Positions 1 through 12,554 of a stretch of DNA of 64,000 bases are shown piece after piece. The number at the start of each line of letters is the position of its first letter. The stretch's first letter is position 1. The notes beneath the pieces were generated by a model, which saw only the letters and a list, made by a program, of their open reading frames with translations, was not told the origin of the DNA and did not search any database. The position numbers and the translations under genes were made by a program. This DNA comes from Physella acuta (lineage: Eukaryota > Mollusca > Gastropoda > Physidae), in NCBI RefSeq assembly GCF_028476545.1, contig NW_026732581.1, positions 634,001 to 698,000 on the forward strand. The letters run 5' to 3'.

Positions 1-264
1 AATATTTTGAAAACTCCACAACAGAGTTTGTTTTGCTATTATGATGTAATAACCCATGTATACATTTATCTAGAATTGAAACACCTCCTAGATTGAATGT
101 GCGTGTGTTAGCCATTAATAGAGTAAAAAAAACGACTATGATGGTGTCATATATTTCTTGCATATTTATAACTAGCCTAGTAGTGTATTTGTAATCTACC
201 AATATATCTTTAATTAGCCATTCACTCGGTTCGTGTGTAGTTCAACTGTAATAACGTGTGTAAT

Positions 265-312
265 GTGTGTGCACTTTTTACTTTATCGTATATACGAAGT
301 ATAAAGAAAGCA
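265..312 (+). repeat. Fragment of dispersed family D (start)
   Basis: Contains the near-palindrome TCGTATATACGAAGTATA followed by a GAAAG run. It matches the beginning of the longer copy at 12930. Only the first ~45 bases are recognisable. Confidence 0.5.
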
Positions 313-584
313 TTATGATCAAATTGATAATTATAAGCGCTCTAAGCTGATTCTTTTACAAATGCATAATGCTTCGCACCCCCCCCCCCATAACAATACA
401 ACCTATTTTCACACAATGTAAGTGTAAATAATATAGTAATTTGTCATCTCATTTACGGTAATATTTATTTAATTGGAAGTGTGTATGTGTGTGTGAATGT
501 GTGTGTGTGAATACAGCTATTTTGTGTGAGTAGCTGAATTAACATGTGTCCTCTGTGATTATTTAAAAATAAATATAGTATTAT

Positions 585-835
585 ACATTAAGCGGGAGTG
601 ATCTCCCTTAAAGTTTCTCGAATATTCTTATAAAATTCTGACCAGAACCTCTATCAAAAAGTTGTCGTAAAAAAAGTTTCAATATATGCTGAAATAAAAG
701 CCTTTTAAATTTAGTTGGTATCAGTGCATAAATTTTAAAAAAAAACCCTAGCGCTTTTACAAGTACCGAAAAATTTAAAATGGCGGAATTTTTTCGGGTT
801 TCCATGACAACCATAATATATTTAACATCTATTTT
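585..835 (-). repeat. Fragment of dispersed family D (end)
   Basis: The sequence GGGAGTGATCTCCC followed by AAAGTTTCTCGAATATTC is the reverse complement of the end of the family D copy near 13745-13795. Similarity is clear for ~45 bases; the remainder of the span is only presumed to belong to it. Confidence 0.4.
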
Positions 836-1012
836 GTTGTTTTTTAATACTTACTTTCATGTGGCAAAAACATTAAAAGTATTCAAAAGGCTTTAGATCT
901 TAAATTGTAAAAAATAGAAAATAACGGAGCATATCCGCTTAACTGGGTAGATTTAAACGACGCAAGTTTCTACCGTTGCTTATAATTTAAAGAGATTTTG
1001 ATAAAACAGTAG

Positions 1013-1409
1013 TCTATATACATAATTCTCTTCTGGGAGCCGTTAGAAAACAAGCTGCAAGCGCATCCTTGCAGTCCCCTCTCTCTCTCTCTCTCTATCA
1101 CTACCACCCCCACCCCACCCCCACATTTTCAGGTGAGCTGTGGTCACGCTGTTTACATTTTACAATCATAGAGACGGGTTTGGTGACGGCTATTAGGGGC
1201 AGATAATTTAGTTTGAAACGATTTTAAACTTGGAGGAGGTAACTAAGAGAAGGCTGCTTTCACGTGGGGGGGGGGGGGGGGATTTAGTGTTTTTAAGCAA
1301 ATATTTTCAGTGGCAGCATTGGTACTGTCGAATTCACAAATTATAAATTACTGAAAAGTAGAAAAAAAACAACTAAATAGCGGCGTATGATACGCAGCGG
1401 GTCGGCTCG
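1013..1409 (+). mobile_element. Helitron-like non-autonomous element, family H copy 1
   Basis: Begins TCTATATACATAATTCTC. Ends with a hairpin-forming GCGGCGTATGATACGC followed shortly by GGTCGGCTCG. Further copies at 17373, 37566 and 51293 share both ends. A 5' TC, a 3' subterminal hairpin and absence of terminal inverted repeats fit Helitrons, but the 3' end is CTCG rather than the usual CTRR. No coding sequence remains. It contains a G homopolymer and a CCCCAC tract. Confidence 0.5.
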
Positions 1410-1496
1410 TTATATTATAAAAATACAAGACTAAAGAAGCACATATTTTATATTTTTTGCATTAACAATATGTTCGCCACAAATGCATTAATTGTC

Positions 1497-1560
1497 CTTG
1501 AGATATTCTGTCTGGCATATTTTGTCTGAGATCATATGTCCTGAGATCAGTGGTCATGGA
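1497..1560. repeat. Short block of GAGATCATTTGTC-type subrepeats
   Basis: Four degenerate units of ~16-17 bases of the form GTCctGAGATCaTaT are visible. The same unit forms a longer block near 41085-41310. It may be a decayed piece of a foldback-type element arm. Confidence 0.45.
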
Positions 1561-1898
1561 AAAATAAAACAAATAGTTATCTATTCAGTGGCCCACGTGC
1601 CGTTTTTTCCATCAACGTTTTAAAAAATATTTTAATTAAAAGACATCTACTCTCATGGTGATCAATATCTATCAAGTTTAAAACAATGTTTATGTCATAA
1701 TCTACAAAGTTATAATAGCTGGGGTTATACGCGTATTCACATGATCAGCCCTCGCAAGCCGATGATGAAAATATAATACTAATTCGAATTTTTCAAAGTA
1801 AACTGTCACTGAAAATTACTAGTCTGGGTTTTAAAAAAAATTACTATTAAATATAGATATATATATAAATATATATATAAATAAATAAGTAAATAAAA

Positions 1899-2165
1899 GC
1901 AGCCTCCTCTTAGTTATTTCTTAGTTACCTAATGTAAGTTTAAAATCGAACTAAATTATCTGCCCCTAATAGAAACCCGGCTCTACGGCTCTAAGATTTG
2001 TAAACATTTAGCTTTGTAAACATTTAGCGTGACCACAGATCACCAGACAATGTGGGGGTGGGGTGGGGGTGGTAGTGATGGTGATAGAGAGAAAGAGAGG
2101 GGACTGCAAGGAGGCGCTTGCAGCTTGTTTTCTAACAGCTCACAGAAGAGAATTATATATATAGA
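1899..2165 (-). mobile_element. Helitron-like family H, truncated copy
   Basis: Carries the 5' end (TCTATATATATAATTCTC read on the minus strand) and the internal segment with ATTATCTGCCCCTAATAG. The 3' hairpin part is missing. It lies ~500 bases from copy 1 in the opposite orientation. Confidence 0.5.
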
Positions 2166-2964
2166 TTTGTTGTTTTCTTTAAAATCGTGATTCAGAGAAG
2201 GAACATCAAACACCAAACTATTTATAAAGTAATTATTAATAATCATACAGGATGCATATCAATATATTGAGATAATTGAAATTTTAAATACCTGAAAAAA
2301 AAATTATTTAAAGTTGTAGGTGATTTGATGTTTGAAGAAAAAGTTTATTGTAAAATCATTTATGTTTCATGAATACCTGAAAAAAAGGCTTATACAAAAA
2401 AATACGAGTAGTATGTAAATCACCTATATACATGTATAAAGGAAAATATAATATAAGATTGTATAGAGTATTAAATTAAGGTGAATAACTTTCAGTTCAA
2501 AAATTAATAATGGCATTGATAATATTTTCATTTATTAAGTAATTAACTTAAAAAAAAATTAAAATACACAAACAGTAACAATATAGTTAACAAAATGCAG
2601 AAATTAAATAAACATATGATTTAAATTAAGTACTTGTATCACTCAAAAATAGAAAAAAAACAACATGGTCCGTATTTAATCTGATGTATATCTATTTTAA
2701 AAAAAAAGAATTGATCGGTGTCTAGATAAGCTTAATTTTGCTAAGAATATGAAGATCATGTAATCTCTTCAAAACAATTAAAACGTTTTAATTATTGTCT
2801 TTGGCTAACTACATAGGCTAATTTGATTAGAAAAAACATGTGACGTTTGAAAAAATTGTTATAAAACTAAAACGCATCTAGCTTAATATAATGTATTGTT
2901 TTATTGCTATTAAATTATATTTAATATGCATTAAATAAATAGGTATTTAAAAAAAAAACTTAAA

Positions 2965-3946
2965 TCATTGAAATGTTTCGCATATATAATTATTGTGTTC
3001 ATCACAAGGTCGGATGTGAAGTTTTTTGTGAACATTGCAATAGACACAGCAGTTCCCAGCTTGAGTGGTTGACAGTTGATTTTGTGATGGATCAACACTG
3101 TTGTTTAAAAATACGCTGGATACCTCTGATCCATCGTAGGTCCAGTGAAACGTGTTGTCTTCATTAAAGTCTGCACATCCTACCCAGTACCACAACCCGT
3201 CACTTATTTCACTAAACTTCTCTAAGCTATCAAACATGGGCAGATGAGCGCAAACTAGGTCACATTTTTCTTTGGCTTGTGTGTATGTTACTACATCTGT
3301 AGAGCTCATTACTCTAATCGCTGTATCGTTTAAAGAGTGAAGACTGTCTTGGTTGTCAAACTGGTAGACGTTATCAAACGTTAACTGGGATGGCGCGGGA
3401 ATATCGAGGGAAGGCAGAACGTCCCCAGCAGAGCAGGTCTTGGTCACGGAGTCGTAGAAAAAATACTTGAGACACTGGGATTGCTCTGAGACGTGTATAG
3501 CACAGTGGAGCAGGGAGTGGGCGATGATGGTGGACCCAGTAAGGACAACATTAGATCCGACTTGGTCTACACGAGTAAATGATTTGAGTTGAGTCTGGGC
3601 TGTTAAACCTGTTTATATTAAAGTATAATCATGGCTATGATAGTGTACATGTAAAAACGACATGAAGTGTGAGACATACTGCAAAACTCAAGTACCGTAT
3701 CATTATTGATCCTTATTTTTATGCACATATTTTTATTATTTAAATACAAATATATTATTCTTTTATTAATGAGTATAATAAAATAAACAGTTATCTAGTT
3801 ACACTTTATTAATTGAACAATTTTTTCTAGCGCGTGTTTCTTAAAAGTATTAATTTAAAATATACATCTCAGAAATAAAAAGATTTTAGAGGAAAAAAAA
3901 TACCTTTAATAAATATTGAGCAAATAATCCACAAAATAAGAACCAT
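2965..3946 (-). CDS. Secreted C-type-lectin-like protein A
   Basis: Two coding exons are supported: 3904-3946 (ATG at 3946, donor GGTATT) and 2965-3608 (acceptor ending AAACAG, stop TGA), joined in phase 1 to give about 228 residues. Exon 1 encodes a hydrophobic signal peptide beginning MVLILWIICSIF. Exon 2 encodes an N-terminal module with two Cys (SLLHCAI and YFFYDSVTKTCSAG), weakly like a PAN/apple fold. A C-type lectin domain follows, with YWVGCADF, FHWTYDGSEV and a Cys-rich C terminus (CCVYC, RPCDEHNNYICE). No EPN/QPD or WND calcium-sugar motif is visible, so classical Ca-dependent sugar binding is doubtful. It lacks the Thr-rich linker of gene C. Gene family and secretion are confident; the ligand is unknown. 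A role in immunity is inferred from the FREP neighbours. Confidence 0.85.
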
Positions 3947-5825
3947 CTTTCCCTTCTCTTTGACGGGCTTGTTAAATCTGTTAATAAGATATTCTGATAT
4001 ATAAAGGTATACATTTAAAATGTTTTATTCTTAAGCTTTGTGCGGTGTCTGTTGCTCAAAATTGATGTCCTGTGTTAACTTGATCCGCTTCACAATGCTG
4101 TTTTTGTGAGCAGAGGACGGAAAGTGAATTTCTGTTATGAGATGCAAGAACAGTTGGGAGAGAGAGAGGGTGGGTTTACAAATTGTTCGTTAAATATCGA
4201 CATCGAATTAAATGTATGACGTTAGTGGAAAAAATGACCTTAATATGTTAAAATAATTACAATATTATAGGCTAACCTTCAATGTTTCGCAATTCAGCTC
4301 GAATTTAGAAGATTCTAAATTTAAAACAACCTCGTTTTAAAGTTTATAAATATTTTAACTAAATAGTACTTTGTATGAATAAAAGTAAAAGTATTATAAC
4401 AAGAATGGTTATATTGTTTTTATCGAGCATCATGTTATAAACAGCTTTAGTAATATTTAGAAAGCTTCAATGTAAGCAGAAAGCAAAGAATATATCATGT
4501 AAATTAATGCCAATTAAAAACGTTGTGCTAGTAAATGTTTCTTAATGTCTATCCTTGTTGTAATTTTTAAAAATGATTAACGTTACGTTAATTCTTTGAA
4601 CATGACTTAGTTATATTTCACTATAATACTCAAATACGTCTTCAAATTTAAATGACGGCGACATCCGATTTAGTATAACGTAACAGAAAGTCATACATAA
4701 AACCAGATCTTACGTAATAAAATGTTAAATACAGGAAAAACTTTGAATTTACTTGACAAGCAGTCAAAACTTGCCAACAGTTGATGCTATTGAGAGTCGT
4801 CCAACGTTGCACGGTGCAGTGATTGGTCTCATGTTTATAACACATCTGATAAATATCAGTAATCAGTGCCAGCAATATGGAACATGAATAAAATATGATT
4901 AATCTGTAAACGCTGCGACGATCTCAAATTACATCATGTGGCGTATAATTATTTCTTGGTGACAATTTATTCCGCAGAGAAAAGAACTTGAAAATTCTTG
5001 TCTAGCTGAATATTTAATCAACAACGTTACTATCAACATTGTTTACATTTATCCTAAACGGATGTTACAGCGAGCCGTGTAATTGTTTCTTTATCTCTGT
5101 TACAACTAGGAAGTTATGTGTTTCCTTGTATTTATTTATGTTTATGCACAAGTTTTGCAATTATTGCTTTTAATTATACTGGCCTAAAATTTAATGATTA
5201 TCATAGTTACTTTTGATAACAATTTCAAACGCTTAATTACACAAGTGACCTTTTTTACGTCATGGTTCATTATAGATGTCCTTTGTTTGGCAAGTATGAT
5301 GTTCTTACATTGCACAGCTAATTTATTGAACACCCGGTAGCTTTATCTGAAGACTTGTCTTTTGATTTGAAAGTCAAGTAGTTTTATCTGAATACGAGTT
5401 TTTAAAGTCAGGTAATTTTTTCTAAAGATTTCTCTATTGACCTTAAAGTCAGGTAAATTCTTCTGAACTCGTCTTTTGACTAGGAAGTAACGTAATTACA
5501 TCAGCCGATACTTCTTTTGACTTGAAAGTAATGTAATTTCTTCTGAAGACTTTTATTTCAACTGAAAAGTTTTACCCCGAAACCATCGTAAACTGTATTT
5601 AAAAAATCAATACCTTGTTACAAAAAGTCAACCGTGTATGATCTCAGATGACTCGTTGTCAAATAATAATAGAAAATTAATTGTGAAGATAGTTGGTATA
5701 TAATGGGGATACATACATTTAATTAGTTGTCCCACAACTGGTTAACCCTACCTTATAGTGATATTTCGTTACTTTTGTGGTAAATGTAAAATTGTCAGTA
5801 TAAGTATAAAAAGTAAAAAACCCTC
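3947..5825. other. Intergenic, AT-rich
   Basis: No gene seen. A TATA-like TATATATC on the minus strand near 3996-4003 lies about 50 bases upstream of the gene A start and could serve as its promoter. A degenerate tandem block is annotated at 5330-5570. Confidence 0.5.
5330..5570. repeat. Degenerate tandem repeat, ~50-60 bp unit
   Basis: About four to five diverged copies of a unit containing CTTTTGACTTGAAAGTcA, GTAATTT and TTCTGAAGAC. Unit length varies by indels. Confidence 0.5.
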
Positions 5826-6056
5826 TTTAGATCTAATGATCAATAGGGCAGATGAAATAGAGTTCATATGTTTCTTGACCTCGGCATATGATGGGAAGGG
5901 AAGGTCAGCACTTTGACCAGCCGCTTTTACTTTCCCTAACATGATTTAGGTACCCATCAGAGCTGGATTGACTCTTAGATATGGACCCGGATTTCGAACT
6001 CGAGGCTTTCGGATTAGCAACCTAACGCTCTACCGCTTAGGCCACACCGACTCACC
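5826..6056 (-). mobile_element. tRNA-derived SINE, copy 1
   Basis: On the minus strand the head reads GGTGTGGCCTAAGCGGTAGAG (A box) and GAGTTCGAAATCC (B box). It is followed by a conserved body with GATGGGTACCTAA and a GCCGAGGTCA segment. Six other copies in the window share head and body, which supports a real SINE family over a chance tRNA match. Confidence 0.75.
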
Positions 6057-6305
6057 TGTATAGATATAAGGGCTTTTAAAATAAATATTACATTTATTTT
6101 TGTGAACTAATTGAGACTGGCAAAACATACAACGCGGACGTTAATCAACCAATAAATCAATAAATCGATCGTTAACACTCTCTGGTCGTTGTGACACTAC
6201 TGTTGATTATCAAACATTTTTTTTGGCCTGCCACTCTATCTTCTGCTGCTCTAAATAATTCTTTAACGGGCTGCCTAGTCCACCTGTTGGTGTTTTTATT
6301 TGTAT

Positions 6306-6309
<4 letters not shown>

Positions 6310-6366
<57 letters not shown>
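6310..6366. repeat. (CT)n microsatellite
   Basis: Nearly pure CT dinucleotide run. Confidence 0.95.
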
Positions 6367-8640
6367 TGGTTTCGTGCAGTGTAGTATTGTATTTGATTGG
6401 CTCTGACTGTTTAGACAATCACATACATTCTCAGTTTCTTTTGTATATAAAAAATAATCTTCAATAAAATGTGGGAATAGAAGTAGAGTAATTAAATTCG
6501 GCATAAAACTCATCAAATTCCAACAGTATCAACTGCACTGTACGAAAACTGTTTTGCTGTTTTACTAAAACTTGATTGTACATTTTTTTACGAAGATTAA
6601 TTGTTGAGTGATTTAAACTAACCTATGTTTTCTAACAATTGTCATTATTTAAATTCTGTTATGTATACACACACATTTTAGAACCACTTAATTCTTAGTT
6701 TAATTAAACTAACTTATGATTTTCTAATATTCTTTATCTAAATAAAGTTATGCATGCACAACAATTTTAGAACCATTGCACAGGTAATGTTTTAGATTTT
6801 TTAAAGCTTAAAAACGTGTTTCCCACTGGTATTAATTCTTGAAACAGAATGTAACCTGATCATCAAGAAGAACGTAGCTATCTACATTCAATAATCGTAG
6901 CATTGACCCTAAGTTGTGCATACATTTCTCACGTTCGATTAGGTCAAGGATTCTAAAGAGTACATACACTTATTAAAAATAGACCACAGAACGCCACGCA
7001 TGTGCATTTAAAATAATATTACGGTAAAACTGCTGATAATAAGGAACTTCACTTAACTTTGACATTGTAAGATGGGTTAGGTTATTATGTTTCTTAAACT
7101 GTGTAACCCTCACTCAGTTGGGAATGCTTTTACCCAATGAGGTGTTGTGGTTAAGACGGGCTGACCCTGAGATTTAGAACACACTGACACCGACAGTTGT
7201 TGTCAAGTACTCGCTTTATTCACTTCATCGAGCCATGACGGCGATGCATAACACAGTAGTACGACGATTTCAAAACAGAGAGAAAAAAAAACTGAAGAAA
7301 GACAAAACTTTAGCCCTAAAACAAATGTAAAGAAAAAGTTATATTCATGACAACACCACGTGTAGGCTACAATATACACGGGTACAATAAAATATGTTTC
7401 AGCCAGTACACAGTACTGCAAACAAGTACCAATAATAGTAGTACAACAAATAAATACTTAAATAAATACTCAACCTAACTAGTGTGCACATGCAGCACTG
7501 GCAGGAATACACAAATAAGTATTCTAACAATCAGTGTTTCTTCCAGACTTTTTTTCTCCGGGGGGCACTTGAAATTTTCGGGGGGGGGGGGGGGGGCGGT
7601 AGACTTTCTCCGAAGGGATGCCTGGAAGAAACTCTGCTAACAATAAACATAATTTATATACCCACACTACCTTCATTAGGTCTACATCTTGGTACCGTCA
7701 CCGTGTCCACAGACAGCAGCCTTACGTGTGACTGACACGGCTAGGCACGAAACTACCCATAGTCCCATGTCACATGACATGGGACACAGGTAAGATCGCT
7801 CACAAGAGCATGCAACACAACTACGTCAACAGGGCTACGGCCCAACAGGGGCCGCAACTCAAAGAATTAAAACTTTATTTGTTATCCCCCTTGGCTGGTA
7901 ACCATATGTGTTACAATACTATTGATGGGTTATGTAAATCTTAAAAATGAATTGTATGCTATATCTAGCATAAAAATCGATTCAAAGTCGTTAAGTAATG
8001 AATTAATTAAAAACTTTAATATAAAATGATGTTATGAAATTGGCTTTTGTTGATTAAAAAAAAAAGTTGTTATAAAAATAGCTGTGACTTGTGTGTACTC
8101 ACATAGAATGTTACAGTCCACAAGATTATTTTCAAATAATGTTGCTGAACATTTGGTTATGTATGTACATAGCTCGAATATCTATATCTAGATGTTATGA
8201 GCGTTTTTATTTCAATTCTTCTAGTCCATCAATTCAAAACATTATTGCGTAATTTGATGATAGTGCCATTCACACAATTATAGAATGTTATGTATACAAT
8301 CTGCATAGAACATAGATACATTAATACACTAGTTCATAGATACATTTTTAGACATTTAAATCGATAAAGAATATATCATTTAATGAGAACAAAATAACAA
8401 TATCACCCACACACTAAATTATCAGTCGTAAGTAGGCCTAATACATAAAAAAAAACAAAAAACAAATAAAGAATAAAAAAAATCTCAAACTTAAAAAACC
8501 TATTTTATTGTTATTGACTTTAATTAAATTGTTTTTTAATAGTGAAATTTAATGTTAATGTTTCTTTATTACATCAAAAATGGCTAGTTTCAAAAGTTTA
8601 AACCATTTTCACCATATTAATATTAACTTACATATTTGGT
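6367..8640. other. Intergenic, no gene recognised
   Basis: AT-rich sequence. The part from about 7130 to 7870 is more GC-balanced and may be an unclassified interspersed repeat, but no protein similarity is seen in it. A G homopolymer lies near 7579-7596. Confidence 0.5.
7530..7645 (-). repeat. Single dispersed copy of the C-rich repeat
   Basis: On the minus strand it contains CCCCGAAAATTTCAAGT, then a CCGGAG and AAAAGTCTGGAAGAAACACT. This is the same order of motifs as the units of the large array at 26835-30610. Confidence 0.55.
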
Positions 8641-9419
8641 TTAGTATTTTTCACAAATAAAGTAATATATTTCTGTACATGGATAAATGTGGATTGTTCT
8701 GTGATTAGCGCAGTATAGGCAACAGCTGTCTGAAGTATAATCAACGTAATAAGAGTCGAGATAGTCAGTAAAAAGTTGGTCGGAGACCTGTGATCCGTCG
8801 TAGGTCCAGTAAAAGATATTGTTACCGACATAGTCAGCACAGCCGACCCAGTACTGTTCCGTACTTGTCAATACGTTGAACCTGTCCAGGTTGTCAAATT
8901 TAATCAAGTGTGCGCCTATGCTGGTGCAAGTACTACTCGCTGTGGTAAAGTTGACTGTAGGCTGTGTCAAACACAATCGTAGTTGGTGCTGAAGTTTTGG
9001 TCGCTTGATTGGAAACATAGTTGTCAAATTTGTAAACGTGTGCACCATTGGGGATTTGAGATACGTTAGATTCTATCCCAGCATAGCAGGACTTGGTTGT
9101 GGGTTGGTAGAAAAAATAGTTTGAGCTCCATTGTGAGATTCTTGTAGCGCAGGTGAGCAGTGATTGGGCGGTGAAGGTCAGGCCTGAGGAGGTGACATTG
9201 ATGTTTGTGGAGCTGACACGCTTGAATGACTTCTTGATGACTTGAGCAGATAACTCTGTCACAATAATAAAATCAAGGAGTTGTTATTAAATTGTATTTA
9301 AAATGTCTAGATGATTGGATAGTCCAACCCATAGAGCCTCATGTGCCTGATGGCTCGGACTGTAGGGGTTAGCATGCTGTAGCTTTTACACCCTACCACG
9401 CTGAAACACTCATTCATCC

Positions 9420-9504
<85 letters not shown>

Positions 9505-9724
9505 ACAAAGATAGAGAGAGATTGAGAGATAGAGAAATGTATATGTTTATATGTATGTATATATAATTATAAACATTTGCATGGGTATATTTATTTAATT
9601 ATTACTATTATAAAGGTTATTTACAAAATCTAAAACTGCAAATACCATAATAATTTTATAAAGTCGGATCTTACCTTTACAAAGCATGAAATAGATGATG
9701 CACAAAAAAAAAACAGACGGACAT
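8641..9724 (-). pseudogene. C-type-lectin-like gene B, carrying two single-base indels
   Basis: Same two-exon layout as genes A and C: exon 1 at 9675-9724 (donor AAAGGTAAGA) and exon 2 at 8641-9255 (acceptor GTGACAG). Exon 2 has the N-terminal module (SLLTCATRIS, YFFYQPTTKSCYAG) and the CTLD (EQYWVGCADYVGNN, FYWTYDGSQV, SCCLYC, CTEIYYFICEKY). Compared with gene C there is one extra base at 8956, which shifts the frame just before the CTLD. The T run in exon 1 (A run on the plus strand, 9704-9713) is 10 long where 9 would keep the signal peptide in frame with the donor. Corrected length would be about 220 residues. The first indel is not in a homopolymer, so real decay is likely; the second could be a sequencing error. 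The linker is short and not Thr-rich. Confidence 0.75.
9421..9500. repeat. (AT)n microsatellite in the intron of lectin gene B
   Basis: About 80 bases of AT dinucleotides, followed by GA-rich sequence. Confidence 0.95.
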
Positions 9725-11040
9725 GATTTCGCTTTGACGTACAGACGAGAAATGCCAACTTTACTTGCGACTTCCTATACTGTCGTCTATTGTGATGTTG
9801 TTGCTATGTGTTGGATTTTGTTCCATTTGTACGTTGCTGTTCGTCGCACGATTCTTCCTGTTTGTAGCTTTGTTTAAACTAATTCTAAGACGAACTTTCT
9901 ATGTATTTAAAATTGAAGTATCCGTCTAGCGAACACAATATTTTTACACGATTAATAAATCGTTTATCTATAATGTTTGTTACAAGTCTTCATTAGATCA
10001 TTTGTACTGATGCAATTGTGTTTTTATTGTTTTAAAGTGTTTATTGTTTTAAAAAACGTAGCAAGTACTTATAAGAAGACAATATCAGCTTAAAAATGCA
10101 AAACTACATTTTTTTTCAATAGCAAATCAATGTCATTGCTCGAACCGTTTAAACATTACTAATCGATACAACTTAGTAACTGAAATGACATTAACTTTTA
10201 ATGTTGATTTATTATATTTTTTTCATCGACAAGATACATCTCGAGGGTATGAACTTATTAATCTTTGAAGTGTATTGATTTTTTGCTTTGAATTGCGTAT
10301 GTTTTGTTATCGAAGGTTCGGTTTTTAAATTTTGTTTTTTCTTTGACAATTAGTATCTTATTGTTTCTTTAATCAGCACTAATCGTATCCAGTTTGATTA
10401 TTGATTACACAGTTAACTTTGTTCAATTTTTGTCGATACCGAAATATTTGCTATTTACGTTTAGAACCTATTTAGTTCAATTATTGATCGTATTGCCTCC
10501 AACGGTAAGTTCACCTTGTTTCGTCATCGTTATGGCAGATATTCACGCACAATAATTACAACTTAATGTCTTAAACAAACACGAACAACGTGTTATCGTC
10601 TTTGTTTGATTGTATTACTTCTAATCATTTGTCACACTTACTAACAAGAGATCCAAATATAAATTCATTATAATGTATACACTTACAACATACATCTAAA
10701 GAATTAACAATATATATATAAACATACACATATACAGAAATACTATGCCATTCTTTAGTGTGTACTTTTTAAAAAGATTATAATTAAAAGAAGTAATTGC
10801 TTTTTAATTAGTTTAGTACAAATATATTAAAAAGAGAATAAGAGCAACTATATTTGACTATTTACAAAAGGGAAATAAGTCATGGGCGTGGTTTGGACGT
10901 TTGACTATCTTTCACACTATAACTCATGTATGTATAAATATTTTTCTTTTACGCAACAGCGTATGGTAGAAAATCACTACTGTAGTAGATCTATTTAATT
11001 TTTACAAAAACCACTATTAAGTTGCCAGTAGCGCAGACAT
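9725..11040. other. Upstream flank of lectin gene B, part of a segmental duplication
   Basis: No gene seen. Scattered blocks resemble the flank of gene C at 15300-15600. Examples are a TAATAAATC(C)GTTT block, then TCTTCATTAGATCATTTGT versus TCTTTATTCAGTCATTTGT, then ACTTATAAGA(A/C)GA. The similarity indicates that genes B and C arose by tandem duplication of a unit of roughly 5.4 kb that included upstream sequence. Confidence 0.5.
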
Positions 11041-11044
11041 ATAT

Positions 11045-12025
11045 ACTTTGTTGTTGGGGCGCTAGTTTGTACACACTAGCACCATCGAGACGCCCAGCTT
11101 ACGTGTCGAGGCGTTAGTTTGTACACACTACCACCACCGAGACGCCCAGCTTACTTGTTGAGGCGCTAGTTTGTACACACTAGCACCACCGAGACGCCCA
11201 GATCAATTGTTGGGGCGCTAGTTTGTACACACTACCACCAACGAGACGCCCAGCTTACTTGTTGAGGCGCTAGTTTGTACACACTACCACCAACGAGACG
11301 CCCAGCTTACTTGTTGAGGTGCTAGTTTATACACACTACCACCAACGAGACGCCCAGCTGACTTGTTGAGGTGCTAGTTTATACACACTACCACCAACGA
11401 GACGCCCAGCTGACTTGTTGAGGTGCTAGTTTATACACACTACCACCAACGAGACGCCCAGCTGACTTGTTGAGGCGCTAGTTTGTACACACTACCACCA
11501 ACGAGACGCCCAGCTGACTTGTTGAGGCGCTAGTTTGTACACACTACCACCACTGAGACGCCCAGCTCACTTGTTGAGGCGCTAGTTTGTACACACTACC
11601 ACCACTGAGACGCCCAGCTCACTTGTTGAGGCGCTAGTTTGTACACACTACCACCAACGAGACGCCCAGCTCACTTGTTGAGGCGCTAGTTTATACACAC
11701 TACCACCACTGAGACGCCCAGCTCACTTGTTGAGGCGCTAGTTTGTACACACTACCACCACTGAGACGCCCAGCTCACTTGTTGAGGCGCTAGTTTGTAC
11801 ACACTACCACCAACGAGACGCCCAGCTCACTTGTTGAGGCGCTAGTTTATACACACTACCACCACCGAGACGCCCAGCTCACTTGTTGAGGCGCTAGTTT
11901 GTACACACTACCACCGCCGAGACGCCCATCTTAATTGTTGAGGCGCTAGTTTGTACACATTAGCAACACCGAGAAGACCAGCTTACTTGTTCAGGCGCTA
12001 GTTTGTACACACTAACACAAACACG
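11045..12025. repeat. 52-bp minisatellite, about 19 copies
   Basis: The unit contains GCGCTAGTTTGTACACAC, CCACCAACGAGACGCCCAGC and ACTTGTTGAG. The spacing of GCTAGTTT at the left end is 52 bases. Central copies are nearly identical; the terminal copies are more diverged, as expected for unequal exchange. Confidence 0.9.
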
Positions 12026-12086
12026 CCCCTGTTTACGCTGATGGTGAAAAAAACACCCTTCAGCGACGGCCATGATGTCAGAAGAG

Positions 12087-12293
12087 TCACAGGGCTCTTG
12101 GGACACGGTCCTCGGCGTAGGCCCCTAATGCAGCGAGACTGATGATTCTAGTACACCTATCCCCCTGTGCTGGACTTCCAATAAGTTGATCCAAGGTGAC
12201 CTGGTAGCCACCGGGTATTTCGGGGTGCTCAACTAAACATTTCATTGGTAAGCCGTCAATCCAATATTTTAAAACAAATATTAGATTTTTCAC
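12087..12293 (-). other. Short open frame of unknown nature, possible gene fragment
   Basis: A 68-codon frame starting MKNLIFVLKYWIDGLPMKCL reads without interruption in sequence more GC-balanced than its surroundings, between a minisatellite and repeat sequence. The composition looks protein-like (EHPEIPGGYQVTLDQL) but I do not recognise the family. A single short frame can arise by chance, so this is a low-confidence candidate. Confidence 0.15.
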
Positions 12294-12554
12294 AGAAACC
12301 TTTGCTGAAGTGTATTAAAAACTACCTAAATTTTCATTGCGGTAGCATGAATGGTGTAATAATGCATAATCGTCAGACACACGGTGTTCACGTGTAGGCC
12401 TACAGCTGTTTGTGCCCAGCTAAGGAGGTGGTAACTATTCTGGTTTAAATGACATCCATAAATAACGTCATGCTTTTTTGACGACTCACAAAGTCTAAAC
12501 CCTTATTCCGTAAATGTCGTCATTTATTAATATTAATTGATTATACATGTTCAA

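Larger units (their letters stand above)
1..2964. other. AT-rich intergenic sequence with dispersed repeats
   Basis: No gene is visible. The stretch holds short fragments of several repeat families annotated separately, a GT-rich microsatellite near 481-515 and a G homopolymer near 1266-1281. The part after 2166 is plain AT-rich sequence leading to the 3' end of the first lectin gene. A possible minus-strand polyadenylation signal (AATAAA) lies near 2900-2905. Confidence 0.6.

Noticed and set aside
11045-12025. CRISPR-like regular array
   Set aside because: There are no unique spacers; the whole 52-bp unit repeats, and the genome is eukaryotic.
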